Assembly: GCA_013373335.1 (NCBI GenBank)
Contig: JABXHZ010000336.1
Coordinates: forward strand, 1-39,029
Direction of reading: 5' to 3'
DNA length: 39,029 bases
DNA from: Cyclobacteriaceae bacterium
GTDB taxonomy: Bacteria; Bacteroidota; Bacteroidia; Cytophagales; Cyclobacteriaceae
Under the pieces are notes generated by a model. It searched no databases, was not told the DNA's origin, and saw only the letters and a program-made list of their open reading frames with translations. The translations under genes were made by a program, and so were the position numbers. This document shows positions 1 to 9,895 of this stretch, one piece after another (position 1 is the first letter of the stretch; the number at the start of each line of letters is the position of its first letter).

Positions 1-467
1 TTGACTTGATTGGGGCAAATATTACCGAGTTTATAGAAGCACCCGGTGACCTGAGCAGAAAGAAAAACGTTCCTGAAAAACACGAGGATATTATTCGATT
101 TGCATTTAAAAGATGCCCTTTTAATCACCCTACTGTCTTCTTTAGAAAATCGGCCATTTTGGAGGTAGGATCTTATCAATCAATGATCTTGTTTGAGGAT
201 TATTACTTATGGTTTCGATTGATTAAGGCGGGAAAGAGATTTCATAATCTTCAAGATTCTCTGCTTGATTTTCGACTAGGAAAAGATATGCTGGGCCGTA
301 GACAGGGCTTGCAATATGGCTTAAATGAAGCAAGGTTTTTTCTACTTGCATATCGAGAAGGACTAATACCATTCAATTCACTAGTTCGATTTCTTCTTCG
401 ATTTCCTATACGTATTATGCCTCGTTGGTTCACCTTGTTTGTTTATAATACCTTTTTGAGGAAATAA
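1..467 (+). CDS. Glycosyltransferase family 2, C-terminal part (5' truncated by window edge)
   Basis: Frame is open to the window edge; motif 'PFNHPTVFFRKSAILEVGSYQSMILFEDYYLWFRLIKAG' is typical of the GT2 acceptor half. Confidence 0.8.
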   Translation, partial: DLIGANITEFIEAPGDLSRKKNVPEKHEDIIRFAFKRCPFNHPTVFFRKSAILEVGSYQSMILFEDYYLWFRLIKAGKRFHNLQDSLLDFRLGKDMLGRRQGLQYGLNEARFFLLAYREGLIPFNSLVRFLLRFPIRIMPRWFTLFVYNTFLRK

Positions 468-469
468 AT

Positions 470-2140
470 TTGAAAAAAGGTCTCCTTTTTGTTGGGTCTT
501 GGCTCATTCTTTTCTTGAAGTCATATAGTCAACAGCTCAATGTTGGCCTTCCGATTTATGAAGAGTATTATCGGAGGCAACAGTTGGCTGGAGAGCTAGG
601 TAGTATGCATTCCTTTATGGTTCGTCCATTGAGGTTGCCAGAATTAAAAAAGGATTTGGAGGACGATCTATTTCTTCACATCGAAGAAGACGCGAAAATA
701 GATTTATTAGCTCTTCCTTTAATATCTCAAAATACCTACAATTCCAAGAGACCGTACGGTTGGGGTAATAAAGGGATGCTTCCCAATGTTGGGTTTCAGA
801 CATATCTAAGTACAGGGATATTTGCAAAACTTGGATTTTTTGAATTACAATTGCAGCCGGAGTTTGTTTTTGGACAAAACAGGCCATTTATAGGCTTTGG
901 GAGTGATTTTTCGACCCCAGTTCTACAATCAAGGTTCTTCTATTGGAATAATGGAGATTACCCTGAGCGATTTGGGACGAGTTCAAATAGTCGTGCATGG
1001 TGGGGACAATCTTCAGCAAAATTTAATTTCATCGCCTTTGCTATTGGAATTTCCACTGAAAATATTTGGTGGGGGCCAGGGCAATTCAATTCACTGACAT
1101 TTAGCGATAATGCAGAGGGTTTTCCGCATATTACTTTAGAGACCAGAAAGCCTGCAAAAACCTTCCTTGGGAATTTTGAAGGTCAATTGATTGTGGGACG
1201 TCTGGAAAATAGTTTGCAGCCGCCTACACAAATTGATTTTTTGAATCAACGATACTTCAAAGAATTTGATGGCGATTGGCGGTATTTAAATGGAATTTCG
1301 ATCAGTTATAATCCCATATTTCTCCCAAATCTGTTTTTTGGTTTTAGCAGGACCTTTCAACAGTACAATAGCCTCAAAGGAGTTAAGTTTTTAGATTGGT
1401 TTCCGATTTTTGAAGTATTTCAAAAGGAAGGCTTGTTTTCAAATGGTAATTCCGTTAGCTATGATAGCAAAGGTCAGGATCAGCAAGTTGTAGTTTCTTT
1501 TAGATACTTGGTTCCCTCAGCCAAATTTGAAATTTATGGAGAATATGGGCGTAGAGATCACGCTTTTAATTGGCGGGAGTTTATTCTTAATCCCGAACAT
1601 GCCCGAGCGTATTTGATTGGCTTTCAAAAATTGATAGCCTTAAAGAACGCGGATGATTTCCTTCAAATAAGAGGAGAATACACCCACCAGCAGGAATCTG
1701 TCAATCGGTACATTCGGTATCCTGGCCTAATAGGTAATCAGACTTGGCATACGCACGGGCTTGCACGAGGCTTTGTGAATAGGGGGGAAGCTTTGGGAGT
1801 AGGAGCCGGAGTGGGATCGAATGTAATGACCTTCGAAATATCAAAAGTCTCTAAACTTAATAAGCGGGGAATCCTTCTAGAACGTCTTGCAAATCATCAG
1901 GATTTCTTCTACCGAGCATTTGGTAGAAGTTCTGGGAGACAGCCATGGATTGACTACAGTATCGGTTTATTGTGGGATCATTCTTTCGAAAAATTGACTA
2001 TGGGGACTAAAATTCAACTTATCTCCAGTTACAATTATCAGTGGAAATCGAATTTAAATGGAAGTCGAGATTTTGTACAAAATGAGCTTGATTTTGCACT
2101 CTATTTAAATCTAAATCTTCTCTATCGGTTTGGGAATTGA
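470..2140 (+). CDS. Capsule assembly Wzi-family outer-membrane beta-barrel protein
   Basis: TTG start; signal-like N-terminus 'MKKGLLFVGSWLILFLKSYSQ'; 'SSNSRAWWGQSSAKFNFIAFAIGISTENIWWGPG' resembles Bacteroidota Wzi-like proteins; aromatic-rich beta-barrel pattern; capsule-locus context. Confidence 0.72.
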   Translation: MKKGLLFVGSWLILFLKSYSQQLNVGLPIYEEYYRRQQLAGELGSMHSFMVRPLRLPELKKDLEDDLFLHIEEDAKIDLLALPLISQNTYNSKRPYGWGNKGMLPNVGFQTYLSTGIFAKLGFFELQLQPEFVFGQNRPFIGFGSDFSTPVLQSRFFYWNNGDYPERFGTSSNSRAWWGQSSAKFNFIAFAIGISTENIWWGPGQFNSLTFSDNAEGFPHITLETRKPAKTFLGNFEGQLIVGRLENSLQPPTQIDFLNQRYFKEFDGDWRYLNGISISYNPIFLPNLFFGFSRTFQQYNSLKGVKFLDWFPIFEVFQKEGLFSNGNSVSYDSKGQDQQVVVSFRYLVPSAKFEIYGEYGRRDHAFNWREFILNPEHARAYLIGFQKLIALKNADDFLQIRGEYTHQQESVNRYIRYPGLIGNQTWHTHGLARGFVNRGEALGVGAGVGSNVMTFEISKVSKLNKRGILLERLANHQDFFYRAFGRSSGRQPWIDYSIGLLWDHSFEKLTMGTKIQLISSYNYQWKSNLNGSRDFVQNELDFALYLNLNLLYRFGN

Positions 2141-2196
2141 AATTGGAAGTAGAGGTTTTTTTTCAAGCCTTTTCTATTAGTTTTGCCCTGAGTTTG

Positions 2197-2221
2197 AAGT
2201 GAGTAACTTTGGTACTCACTT
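2197..2221 (+). terminator. Hairpin followed by a T-rich tract, possible rho-independent terminator after the wzi-like gene
   Basis: AAGTGAGTA-actttgg-TACTCACTT (9-bp perfect stem, 7-nt loop) followed by ttttatctttt. Confidence 0.45.
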
Positions 2222-2226
2222 TTTAT

Positions 2227-2268
2227 CTTTTCGGTCCTCAGTATAAGTTGATTTTGAGGACTGAAAAG
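2227..2268 (+). promoter_or_regulatory. 14-bp-stem inverted repeat in the leader of the dehydrogenase gene
   Basis: CTTTTCGGTCCTCA-gtataagttgattt-TGAGGACTGAAAAG; 14 pairs including one G-T; no U-run follows. Confidence 0.5.
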
Positions 2269-2362
2269 GATTATGACTAGTAGACTTCTAGGTTTCAAGG
2301 TGAATTGGAACTGAAAGGGCGAAGCTGTACTAGGATTTTAACTTATAAAACTATTAGTATTT

Positions 2363-3661
2363 ATGCTTAAACCACTTAATGAATCAAAAATCGGTATCAT
2401 AGGACTTGGATATGTGGGTCTGCCATTGGCTGTAGAATTTGCCAAAAAGTTCCCTGTTATCGGTTTTGATATAGATCAAAAGAGGATAAATGATTTAAAT
2501 AATGGGCACGATTTCACGCTAGAGGTAGAAGATGAATTACTTCAATCAGTTCTAGTGAATAGTAGACCAGAAATAGGGTCAAAAGGACTGTTTAATACGG
2601 CTGTATCTGAGGATCTATCAGATTGTAATATTTATATTGTTACAGTTCCAACCCCTACAGATAGGCACAACCGCCCAGTATTGACTCCGATGATCAAGGC
2701 TTCGGAGAATATTGCAAAATATCTCAAAAAGGGAGATGTAGTCATCTATGAATCTACGGTATACCCAGGGGTGACAGAAGATGATTGTGTACCTGTTTTA
2801 GAGAGAATCTCAGGATTAAAATACAATGAAGACTTCTTTGCAGGTTATTCACCAGAGAGAATCAACCCTGGGGATAAGGAACATACCGTTGCCAAAATCC
2901 TGAAAGTGACGTCAGGAAGCACGCCGGAGGTTGCTGAGTACGTTGATCAGCTTTACAAAACAGTAATCATCGCAGGTACGCATAAGGCTTCTTCAATTAA
3001 GGTCGCCGAAGCTGCAAAAGTGATTGAAAACTCACAACGCGATATCAATATTGCCTTCGTAAACGAACTTTCAAAAATCTTCAATCTTTTAGGTATCGAT
3101 ACTAATGAGGTCCTTGAGGCTGCCGGTACTAAGTGGAATTTCTTGAAGTTTAAGCCGGGTTTGGTTGGTGGACATTGTATTGGAGTTGATCCTTTTTATC
3201 TTGCTCAAAAAGCCCAAGAAGTAGGGTATCATCCAGAGATCATATTGGCAGGAAGAAGGCTTAATGATAGTATGGGTAAGCATGTAGCTACTGAAACGAT
3301 TAAACACATGATGCGCAAGGATCTAAAAGTAATCGACTCAAAAGTTTTGATTTTAGGCTTTACCTTTAAAGAGGATTGTCCAGATGTTAGAAATACCCGT
3401 GTTATAGATATTTATCGCGAATTAAGATCATTTGATATGGAAGTTGATGTTTATGATCCTTGGGCTAATGCTTTTGAAGTTAGGCATGAGTACGGATTGG
3501 ATTTATTACCAAGTTTAATTGAGATTAATTCTTACTCAGCGATTATTTTGGCAGTTGCTCATAAAGAATTCAAAGACTTAAAAATTGAAAAATCTGATCA
3601 ACAGGTGGTTTTTGATGTAAAGGGCGTTTTACCAAAAGAAAATGTTGACGCTAGGCTTTAG
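2363..3661 (+). CDS. UDP-N-acetylhexosamine 6-dehydrogenase (WbpA/WbpO/TviB family nucleotide-sugar dehydrogenase)
   Basis: N-terminal Rossmann '[27 protein letters not shown]'; '[20 protein letters not shown]' catalytic Cys region; '[23 protein letters not shown]' UDP-binding domain. Confidence 0.92.
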   Translation: MLKPLNESKIGIIGLGYVGLPLAVEFAKKFPVIGFDIDQKRINDLNNGHDFTLEVEDELLQSVLVNSRPEIGSKGLFNTAVSEDLSDCNIYIVTVPTPTDRHNRPVLTPMIKASENIAKYLKKGDVVIYESTVYPGVTEDDCVPVLERISGLKYNEDFFAGYSPERINPGDKEHTVAKILKVTSGSTPEVAEYVDQLYKTVIIAGTHKASSIKVAEAAKVIENSQRDINIAFVNELSKIFNLLGIDTNEVLEAAGTKWNFLKFKPGLVGGHCIGVDPFYLAQKAQEVGYHPEIILAGRRLNDSMGKHVATETIKHMMRKDLKVIDSKVLILGFTFKEDCPDVRNTRVIDIYRELRSFDMEVDVYDPWANAFEVRHEYGLDLLPSLIEINSYSAIILAVAHKEFKDLKIEKSDQQVVFDVKGVLPKENVDARL

Positions 3662-3698
3662 TAAAATATCATCAAAAACAAAAATCTAAGTTTATTCT

Positions 3699-3706
3699 TA
3701 TTTTTG
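3699..3706 (+). promoter_or_regulatory. Possible Bacteroidota -7 element (TAnnTTTG) upstream of the wza-like gene
   Basis: TATTTTTG about 37 nt before the ATG at 3743; no clear TTG-type -33 element at the right distance. Confidence 0.25.
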
Positions 3707-3742
3707 GATTCTATTAAAAACTTCTAATTCATTTTCTATTTA

Positions 3743-4567
3743 ATGAGAAATTTTCTAAATGCTTTTACTTTAAGCCTTGGAATAGGCGTTCTACTCTTTT
3801 CATGCGTTTCTAATGAAAAGTTAATTTATATGCAGGATCTTGAAGAAAGTGATGGGCCCTTGGTAGAGTCTAGTTCAAAATATCCCTATCAAACAGAGGA
3901 ATATTTACTTCAGGTAAATGATATAGTAGAAGTAAATATTAAAACGACTGATGAGAGGTTAAATTTAGTTTTTAGCGCTGTGAATAACGATGCCCAAAAT
4001 CAAGCCATGATGGGGGGGAACCAAGGGGCCGGGGATGCGTTTTTCATGAATGGATATACTCTTGATGAAGAAGGAATGGTAGAAATTCCATTGATAGGTA
4101 AAGTCAAATTCCTGGGTTTAACAACTGAAGAAGCCAAAAAGGTCGTTGAAGAAAAGGTTTCGAAAATTATAAATCCTGGAGAGTTTTTTATTAGAGTAAG
4201 ATTAGGAGGAATACGATTTAGTGCATTAGGTGAATTTAATCAGTCAGGAAAATATACAATATTGCAAAATAGAGTAACTATTTTTGAGGCAATAGCATTT
4301 GCAGGTGATTTGAGTAGAGTTGCTAAAAGAGACGAAGTTTACTTGGTGAGGCAATATCCTGATGGGTCACAAATTCATAAAATAAATCTTTTAGATAGGA
4401 ATTTGCTGGGTTCCGAATATTATTTTTTGAGGCCCAATGATATGATTTATGCAGAACCTATGAAAGTAAGAGAAATTGGTGCGGGAAATAATTTAGTTGA
4501 GACCTTAACTCTATTAACGACTTCAATTACGGCGATTGCATTAATACTAACATTAGTAAAAAATTAA
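3743..4567 (+). CDS. wza: Polysaccharide export outer-membrane lipoprotein, Wza family
   Basis: Lipobox-like 'LGIGVLLFSCVS'; 'YLLQVNDIVEVNIKTTDERLN', 'VEIPLIGKVKFLGLTTEEAKKVVEEK' export domain and SLBB-like 'ISALGEFNQSGKYTI'-type segment; C-terminal TM helix. Confidence 0.92.
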   Translation: MRNFLNAFTLSLGIGVLLFSCVSNEKLIYMQDLEESDGPLVESSSKYPYQTEEYLLQVNDIVEVNIKTTDERLNLVFSAVNNDAQNQAMMGGNQGAGDAFFMNGYTLDEEGMVEIPLIGKVKFLGLTTEEAKKVVEEKVSKIINPGEFFIRVRLGGIRFSALGEFNQSGKYTILQNRVTIFEAIAFAGDLSRVAKRDEVYLVRQYPDGSQIHKINLLDRNLLGSEYYFLRPNDMIYAEPMKVREIGAGNNLVETLTLLTTSITAIALILTLVKN

Positions 4568-4577
4568 TTTTAAAAAT

Positions 4578-6941
4578 ATGAGTTCTGACCTAGAGGAAAG
4601 CGATTTTTTCCATGAGGAAGATAGTAGTTTTGATCTAAAAGCGCTTTTTCCAAAAATTCTCAAAATATGGCCCTTTATTTTAGGAAATATTGCCATATTT
4701 CTTGGAGCAGCTTTTTACTATACGAACACAACTGTCCCTGCCTATCTTGTATCTAGTAAATTTTTTATTAAGGAGCAGGAAAGTGCATTGTCTCTTTTCG
4801 AAAATCCCGCTTTGGGAGGGCAACAAGGTATTGGGATTACCAATGAAATTATCATCCTAAAGTCTAGACCAATTGCCGAGGCAACACTTGTCCAATTGGA
4901 TTTTGATGTGGAATATTATGAGCAAGGCAGATTTATAAAAAGGGAAGTTTTCCGAAAAACCCCTATTGTTGTTGAAGTGGATTGGGATTCACCTCAATTA
5001 TTGGATGGAATGATTGAGGTGAGATGGGAAAATCCAGAGGAATTTACTCTTGTATTTGACGACAAAAATTACTCTCAATATTTTCCGGATGGAAGTATTA
5101 GGGAGGGAATCCCAAATACAGGAGGAACCTATAAGTTCAACGAATGGATTGAAACTCCACAATTCAAAGTCAAAATCAGCAATACGTCAAACCAAGATTC
5201 AGGTCAGGCATATTATAAGGTTAGAGATAAAAATTACCTAATAAGTAAGTATTCTGGAGGATTGATCGTGGATTTGGAAGAAAAGAATTCTTCTATTTTA
5301 AATTTAAGTATGGCAGTTCCTAATATTGAAAAAGGGCAAACTTACTTAAATGCCTTGATGGAAACATATCTGGAGCTTGAGCTTCAGGAGAAAAATGAAA
5401 TTGCTAATAGGACGATCAATTTTATTGACAAACAAGTAGCTGGAGTAGCCGATTCATTATCTCAGTTTGAAAACAAAATTCAGAATTTTAGATCTAGCAA
5501 TAAGATTTATAACCTGAATAATGAGAGTAGCACTGTTTATAGTGCCTTAACCGAAATTGAGGCAGATCTGGCTAATGCAAATTTAAAGAGCAGATATTAT
5601 CAAAGTCTGAAAGATTACTTAGTAAGGGAGAATTATAATGAAATAGTAGTGCCTTCTGGTTTGGGTATTGAAGATCCTTACCTGAATGGCTTAATTGAAA
5701 ATTTACTTTCTGTTCAAGTTGAGAGGTCAAGGTTAATGGCGACTCAGACTGAATTATCTCCAGCAGTTAGGGAAGCCAATAAAAAGCTTGATGACCTTAA
5801 TAAGTCCATCAGGGAAATTCTAGATAATGTGGACTTGAATAATAAGATGACGATTACTGATTTAGAGCAAAGAAAATCAGAGATTGAGTCTTCATTTAGA
5901 AATCTTCCACAGGCAGAACAAAATTTGATCGCTTTGCAAAGGCAGGCGGATTTATCTGAAAGCATTTATAATTTTTTAAGCGAGAAAAGAGCTGAATCGG
6001 CAATTACTAAGGCCTCAAACAGACCTAACAATAAAATAATCGAATTTGCGAAAACTATTGGGGGGCCTGTTTCTCCAAAGCCTCAGCGTAACTATCTGTT
6101 TGCATTTTTCTGTGGGTTGATTCTCCCAATTATGTTTGTAGTAGCAAGGGAATTGTTTAGAGTCAAAATTGAGGACATTTCTTATTTGGAGAAACGACTT
6201 AAAATTCCAGTGATTGCAACTATCCTAAAGAATAAGGAAGAAAGCAACTTGGTAGTTTTTAAAAATGGAAAATCAGGCATTTCAGAATCTTTCCGATCCC
6301 TTAGGGCCAATATTAGGTATTTGATGCAGAAAGATAAGCAAGTTACGGTCATGCTAACTTCCACCATTTCAAGTGAAGGGAAAACTTTCTGTGCGATGAA
6401 CTTAGCCTCAGTTTATTCATTGACCGGTAAAAAAACCATTCTGGTAGGCTGTGATATGAGAAAACCTAAGATTTTTGATGATTTTGGAATTAAAAATGAC
6501 ATAGGATTATCGACTGTTTTGAGTAATCAGGTAGGAAATTGGAGTGAAGCGGTTCAAAAGTCTGAATTCGATAACCTAGATATTTTGGTGTCTGGCCCTA
6601 TCCCTCCAAATCCAGCAGAATTGCTGTCTGGTTCGAATTTTGAAAAACTTGTTTCGCAACTGAAAGAGGTTTATGATGTAATTATTTTGGATACTCCTCC
6701 AATTGGTTTGGTGAGTGAAACCATCGAGTTATTGAATTTTGTAGATCTTACTCTTTTTGTATTCAGACAGGATTATAGCCAAAGAAATTTTATTGATGCG
6801 CTTAACGGATTGAAAACTGGGAAAGGTATTAAGAATATATATGCGCTGTTTAATGGAGTTGATGGCAAAGGCGTAACTTATGGTTATGGGTATAGCTATG
6901 GTTACGGTTATGGATATTATAGCGACGACAAAAAAAAGTAA
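4578..6941 (+). CDS. wzc: Polysaccharide co-polymerase / BY-kinase (Wzc family)
   Basis: Wzz-like N-terminal domain with flanking TMs; P-loop 'TSTISSEGKTFCAMNLASVYSLTGKKTILVGCDMRKPKIFDDF'; 'VIILDTPPIGL'; C-terminal Tyr cluster 'YGYGYSYGYGYGYYSDDKKK'. Confidence 0.95.
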   Translation: MSSDLEESDFFHEEDSSFDLKALFPKILKIWPFILGNIAIFLGAAFYYTNTTVPAYLVSSKFFIKEQESALSLFENPALGGQQGIGITNEIIILKSRPIAEATLVQLDFDVEYYEQGRFIKREVFRKTPIVVEVDWDSPQLLDGMIEVRWENPEEFTLVFDDKNYSQYFPDGSIREGIPNTGGTYKFNEWIETPQFKVKISNTSNQDSGQAYYKVRDKNYLISKYSGGLIVDLEEKNSSILNLSMAVPNIEKGQTYLNALMETYLELELQEKNEIANRTINFIDKQVAGVADSLSQFENKIQNFRSSNKIYNLNNESSTVYSALTEIEADLANANLKSRYYQSLKDYLVRENYNEIVVPSGLGIEDPYLNGLIENLLSVQVERSRLMATQTELSPAVREANKKLDDLNKSIREILDNVDLNNKMTITDLEQRKSEIESSFRNLPQAEQNLIALQRQADLSESIYNFLSEKRAESAITKASNRPNNKIIEFAKTIGGPVSPKPQRNYLFAFFCGLILPIMFVVARELFRVKIEDISYLEKRLKIPVIATILKNKEESNLVVFKNGKSGISESFRSLRANIRYLMQKDKQVTVMLTSTISSEGKTFCAMNLASVYSLTGKKTILVGCDMRKPKIFDDFGIKNDIGLSTVLSNQVGNWSEAVQKSEFDNLDILVSGPIPPNPAELLSGSNFEKLVSQLKEVYDVIILDTPPIGLVSETIELLNFVDLTLFVFRQDYSQRNFIDALNGLKTGKGIKNIYALFNGVDGKGVTYGYGYSYGYGYGYYSDDKKK

Positions 6942-6964
6942 AAAGTAATCTGAAGCAATTCTAA

Positions 6965-8761
6965 TTGAAGTTGATTTCAAAATACTTTAAACATTTTATT
7001 TTCTTTTATTCCTACCTAGGGAATAGAATTATTTTTCTAGTAGCATTAAGTTTAGTCGGTGGATTTTTGGATGGTTTTGGTTTAGCCTTATTCATCCCAT
7101 TGATCCAAGTAGCGGGAAAAGCACAGATAGATAAGGTGGAAGCGGAAGAGTCTCTAGGATCGTTAAACTTTTTGCTGGACTTTATTGCCTGGACAGGTTT
7201 TGAATTGACTGCTGTTGTAATTCTAGTCTTCCTTTTACTCATTTTTATTGTAAAAGGGCTTTTTAAATACTTAGAAAGCCATTATAAAGTGGTTGTTCAG
7301 ATGTTTTTTGTCAGGAAAATTAGATATCAAATGGTAGATAGTCTTGGCGATATGGAGTATCGAAATTTTCTAGGCTTGGACGCAGGCAGGGTTCAAAACA
7401 CACTTTCGGGTGAGATTTACAAAATAGTTTCAGCTTATGTAGCTTATTTTAATACGCTCCAGTCTTTTGTTTTACTTTTAGTTTATGTGGTTTTGGCTTT
7501 ACTTGCAAATTTTCAGTTTGCTTTAGTTGTCAGCGTAGGTGGATATTTATCAAATCTGATTTTCAAAATCATTTTTAGGTACACAGAATCCGCTTCCCTT
7601 AACAACAGTAAATTAAGCCATAAATATCAATCTTCTTTGATTCAAGCTGTTCATAATTTTAAATACCTAAAAGCAACAAATTATTTTCAGAAATATAAAA
7701 TCAAACTAAAAGATTATGTAGATCAAATAGAGCTTGAACAAAAGAAGATTGGGATCTTCAATGCGATTCTAATGGCCGCTAGAGAACCTTTAGTTATTGC
7801 CATTGTGGTAGCTGCAATTTTAGTGGAGATAAAACTTCTAAACGGAAACATTGCAGCCATCTTTTTGAGTTTAATGTTCTTCTACAGAGCCCTTAATTTT
7901 ATAATGTTGGTTCAGACCCATTGGCAAGCTTTTACTGCCAATTTAGGAGGACTTCATGTGGGATTAGAGCTTCTTAATGATCTTGAAAGAGGAAAGGAAA
8001 AGGATGATTCCAACATTATAGTGGAAGGAATAAAATCGATTTCACTTAACAAGGTTGGCTTTTACTATTCTCCAGAAAAGAATGTTCTTAAAAATATAGA
8101 TTTAGAAATTAAAAATAATCATTCTTATGCACTTGTTGGGAAAAGCGGAAGTGGCAAAACAACATTAACGAACCTTCTCGTCGGCTTAATTCATCCTACT
8201 TTTGGGGAGTTTACCTTGAATGGAAAACCACTGAGGTCCTATAACCTTTCCAGCTACAGGTCAAAAATAGGTTATATCACGCAAGAAGCAGTGATTTTTA
8301 ACGATACAGTATTTAATAACATTACATTCTGGGCTGAAAAAACGGAAGCAAATCAAAATAAGTTTATTAGAGCAATCGAACTAGCAAATCTTACTGAACT
8401 AGTAAATGGACTTCCAGAAAAAGAAAATACAATTCTTGGTGATAGTGGTGCTTTGATTTCCGGAGGCCAGAAGCAACGAATCTCTATAGCAAGAGAATTG
8501 TTTAAGGATGCTGAATTATTGATTTTTGATGAAGCAACTTCGGCTTTGGATAGTGAGACTGAAAAAATGATTCAAGAAAATATTGATTCATTAAAAGGAT
8601 CATGTAATATAGTATTGATTGCACATAGGCTTAGCACGGTTAAAAATGCTGATGAAATTCTCCTTATGAATGACGGGGAAGTTGAATGTAGGGGTACTTT
8701 TGCAGAACTTTTATCTGAAAGCAAAACTTTCAAATCGATGGTTGAGCTTCAAGAGTTTTAA
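6965..8761 (+). CDS. ABC transporter half-transporter (TMD-NBD fusion), MsbA/PglK-like; candidate lipid-linked glycan flippase
   Basis: Six-TM N-terminus; Walker A 'ALVGKSGSGKTTLTNLLVGL'; signature 'ISGGQKQRISIARELF'; Walker B 'LLIFDEATSALD'; H-loop 'IVLIAHRLSTV'. Confidence 0.92.
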   Translation: MKLISKYFKHFIFFYSYLGNRIIFLVALSLVGGFLDGFGLALFIPLIQVAGKAQIDKVEAEESLGSLNFLLDFIAWTGFELTAVVILVFLLLIFIVKGLFKYLESHYKVVVQMFFVRKIRYQMVDSLGDMEYRNFLGLDAGRVQNTLSGEIYKIVSAYVAYFNTLQSFVLLLVYVVLALLANFQFALVVSVGGYLSNLIFKIIFRYTESASLNNSKLSHKYQSSLIQAVHNFKYLKATNYFQKYKIKLKDYVDQIELEQKKIGIFNAILMAAREPLVIAIVVAAILVEIKLLNGNIAAIFLSLMFFYRALNFIMLVQTHWQAFTANLGGLHVGLELLNDLERGKEKDDSNIIVEGIKSISLNKVGFYYSPEKNVLKNIDLEIKNNHSYALVGKSGSGKTTLTNLLVGLIHPTFGEFTLNGKPLRSYNLSSYRSKIGYITQEAVIFNDTVFNNITFWAEKTEANQNKFIRAIELANLTELVNGLPEKENTILGDSGALISGGQKQRISIARELFKDAELLIFDEATSALDSETEKMIQENIDSLKGSCNIVLIAHRLSTVKNADEILLMNDGEVECRGTFAELLSESKTFKSMVELQEF

Positions 8762-8778
8762 TTTCTTAGCATAGAAAC

Positions 8779-9891
8779 ATGGTAAAATTCCTAGACCTTC
8801 TAAAAATAAATCTTGCACATGAGGCTGAATTGCAAGAAGCTTTAAACAAGGTTCTTTTAAATGGCTGGTACATCAGAGGTAAATTTCATGATGAATTTGA
8901 ACAGAAATTTGCTGAATACTGTGGCACCTCTAGATGTGTTGGAGTAGCCAATGGATTGGACGCATTGATCTTGATCTTCAAAGGCTTTAAGGAATTAGGA
9001 CTGTTGAAAGATGGGGATGAGGTAATTGTTCAAGCTAATACTTATATCGCATCCATTATTTCAATTACTGCCTCTGGATTGGTGCCTGTTTTTGTTGAGC
9101 CAGATGAGAATACTTACAACTTTAGTGTTGAAAATGTAAGGAAAGCGATCACAAGTAAAACAAAAGCGATTTTAGCGGTTCACTTGTATGGACAATTAAG
9201 TCCAATGAGAGAATTAAAAGACCTTGCCGATCAAAATAACCTATTGGTAGTAGAAGATTGTGCACAAGCTCATGGAGCGATGGATGATAGAGGGTTAAAA
9301 GCTGGTAATCTTTCCGATGCAGCCGCTTTTTCCTTTTACCCTGGTAAAAATATGGGCGCTTTAGGCGATGCTGGTGCCGTTACCACTTCCAACGAATCTC
9401 TGGCAAACATCATTAAAACCATGGGGAATTATGGTAGCCAGAAAAAGTATTTCAATGAGATTCAAGGCGTGAATTCCAGATTAGATGAAATTCAGGCTGC
9501 AGTTTTACTTGTGAAACTGAAATACATAGATCAGGAAAATGAGGTAAGAAGAAGAATAGCCAAGAGATATCTTACAGAAATTAAAAATCCTCATATAACC
9601 CTGCCAAAATCCTCTTCAGCAAGTTTAGATCATGTCTTCCATGTGTTTGTGATCAGAACCAAGAATCGAAAAGAATTGATTGAATATACTGATGCTCAAG
9701 GGATTCAAACTTTGATTCATTATCCTGTCCCATTTCATAAGCAGGGGGCTTATCAAGAATATTCTTCATTGCAACTTCCGATTACAGAAAGAATACACGA
9801 GGAGATTTTAAGTATCCCAATCAGTCCAGTCATGGAAGAAGAAGAGGTAGATCTGGTAATTCGCGTTTTAAACGAATATCGACCTGGATAA
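8779..9891 (+). CDS. DegT/DnrJ/EryC1/StrS-family PLP sugar aminotransferase (FdtB/QdtB-like)
   Basis: '[16 protein letters not shown]', '[10 protein letters not shown]', PLP lysine region '[21 protein letters not shown]', '[18 protein letters not shown]'. Confidence 0.9.
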   Translation: MVKFLDLLKINLAHEAELQEALNKVLLNGWYIRGKFHDEFEQKFAEYCGTSRCVGVANGLDALILIFKGFKELGLLKDGDEVIVQANTYIASIISITASGLVPVFVEPDENTYNFSVENVRKAITSKTKAILAVHLYGQLSPMRELKDLADQNNLLVVEDCAQAHGAMDDRGLKAGNLSDAAAFSFYPGKNMGALGDAGAVTTSNESLANIIKTMGNYGSQKKYFNEIQGVNSRLDEIQAAVLLVKLKYIDQENEVRRRIAKRYLTEIKNPHITLPKSSSASLDHVFHVFVIRTKNRKELIEYTDAQGIQTLIHYPVPFHKQGAYQEYSSLQLPITERIHEEILSIPISPVMEEEEVDLVIRVLNEYRPG

Positions 9892-9895
9892 TCAA

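Noticed and set aside
251-433. Minus-strand ORFs throughout the track (e.g. 251-433, 615-887, 16398-16691, 34641-34934)
   Set aside because: All are antisense to strongly supported plus-strand CDSs and show low-complexity or basic compositions with no recognisable domains; expected by chance in AT-rich coding DNA.
897-1097. Plus-strand 66-aa ORF inside the Wzi-like gene
   Set aside because: Out-of-frame to a long convincing ORF; no features supporting translation.
2270-2362. Search for a Bacteroidota promoter (TTG...TAnnTTTG) directly upstream of the dehydrogenase
   Set aside because: Only an imperfect TAggTTTc was seen, without a correctly spaced -33 element; not strong enough to call.
6880-6925. 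Short tandem hexamer-like DNA repeat considered as a microsatellite or CRISPR-like element
   Set aside because: Explained by the coding of the Tyr-rich Wzc C-terminal tail; no repeat-spacer structure.
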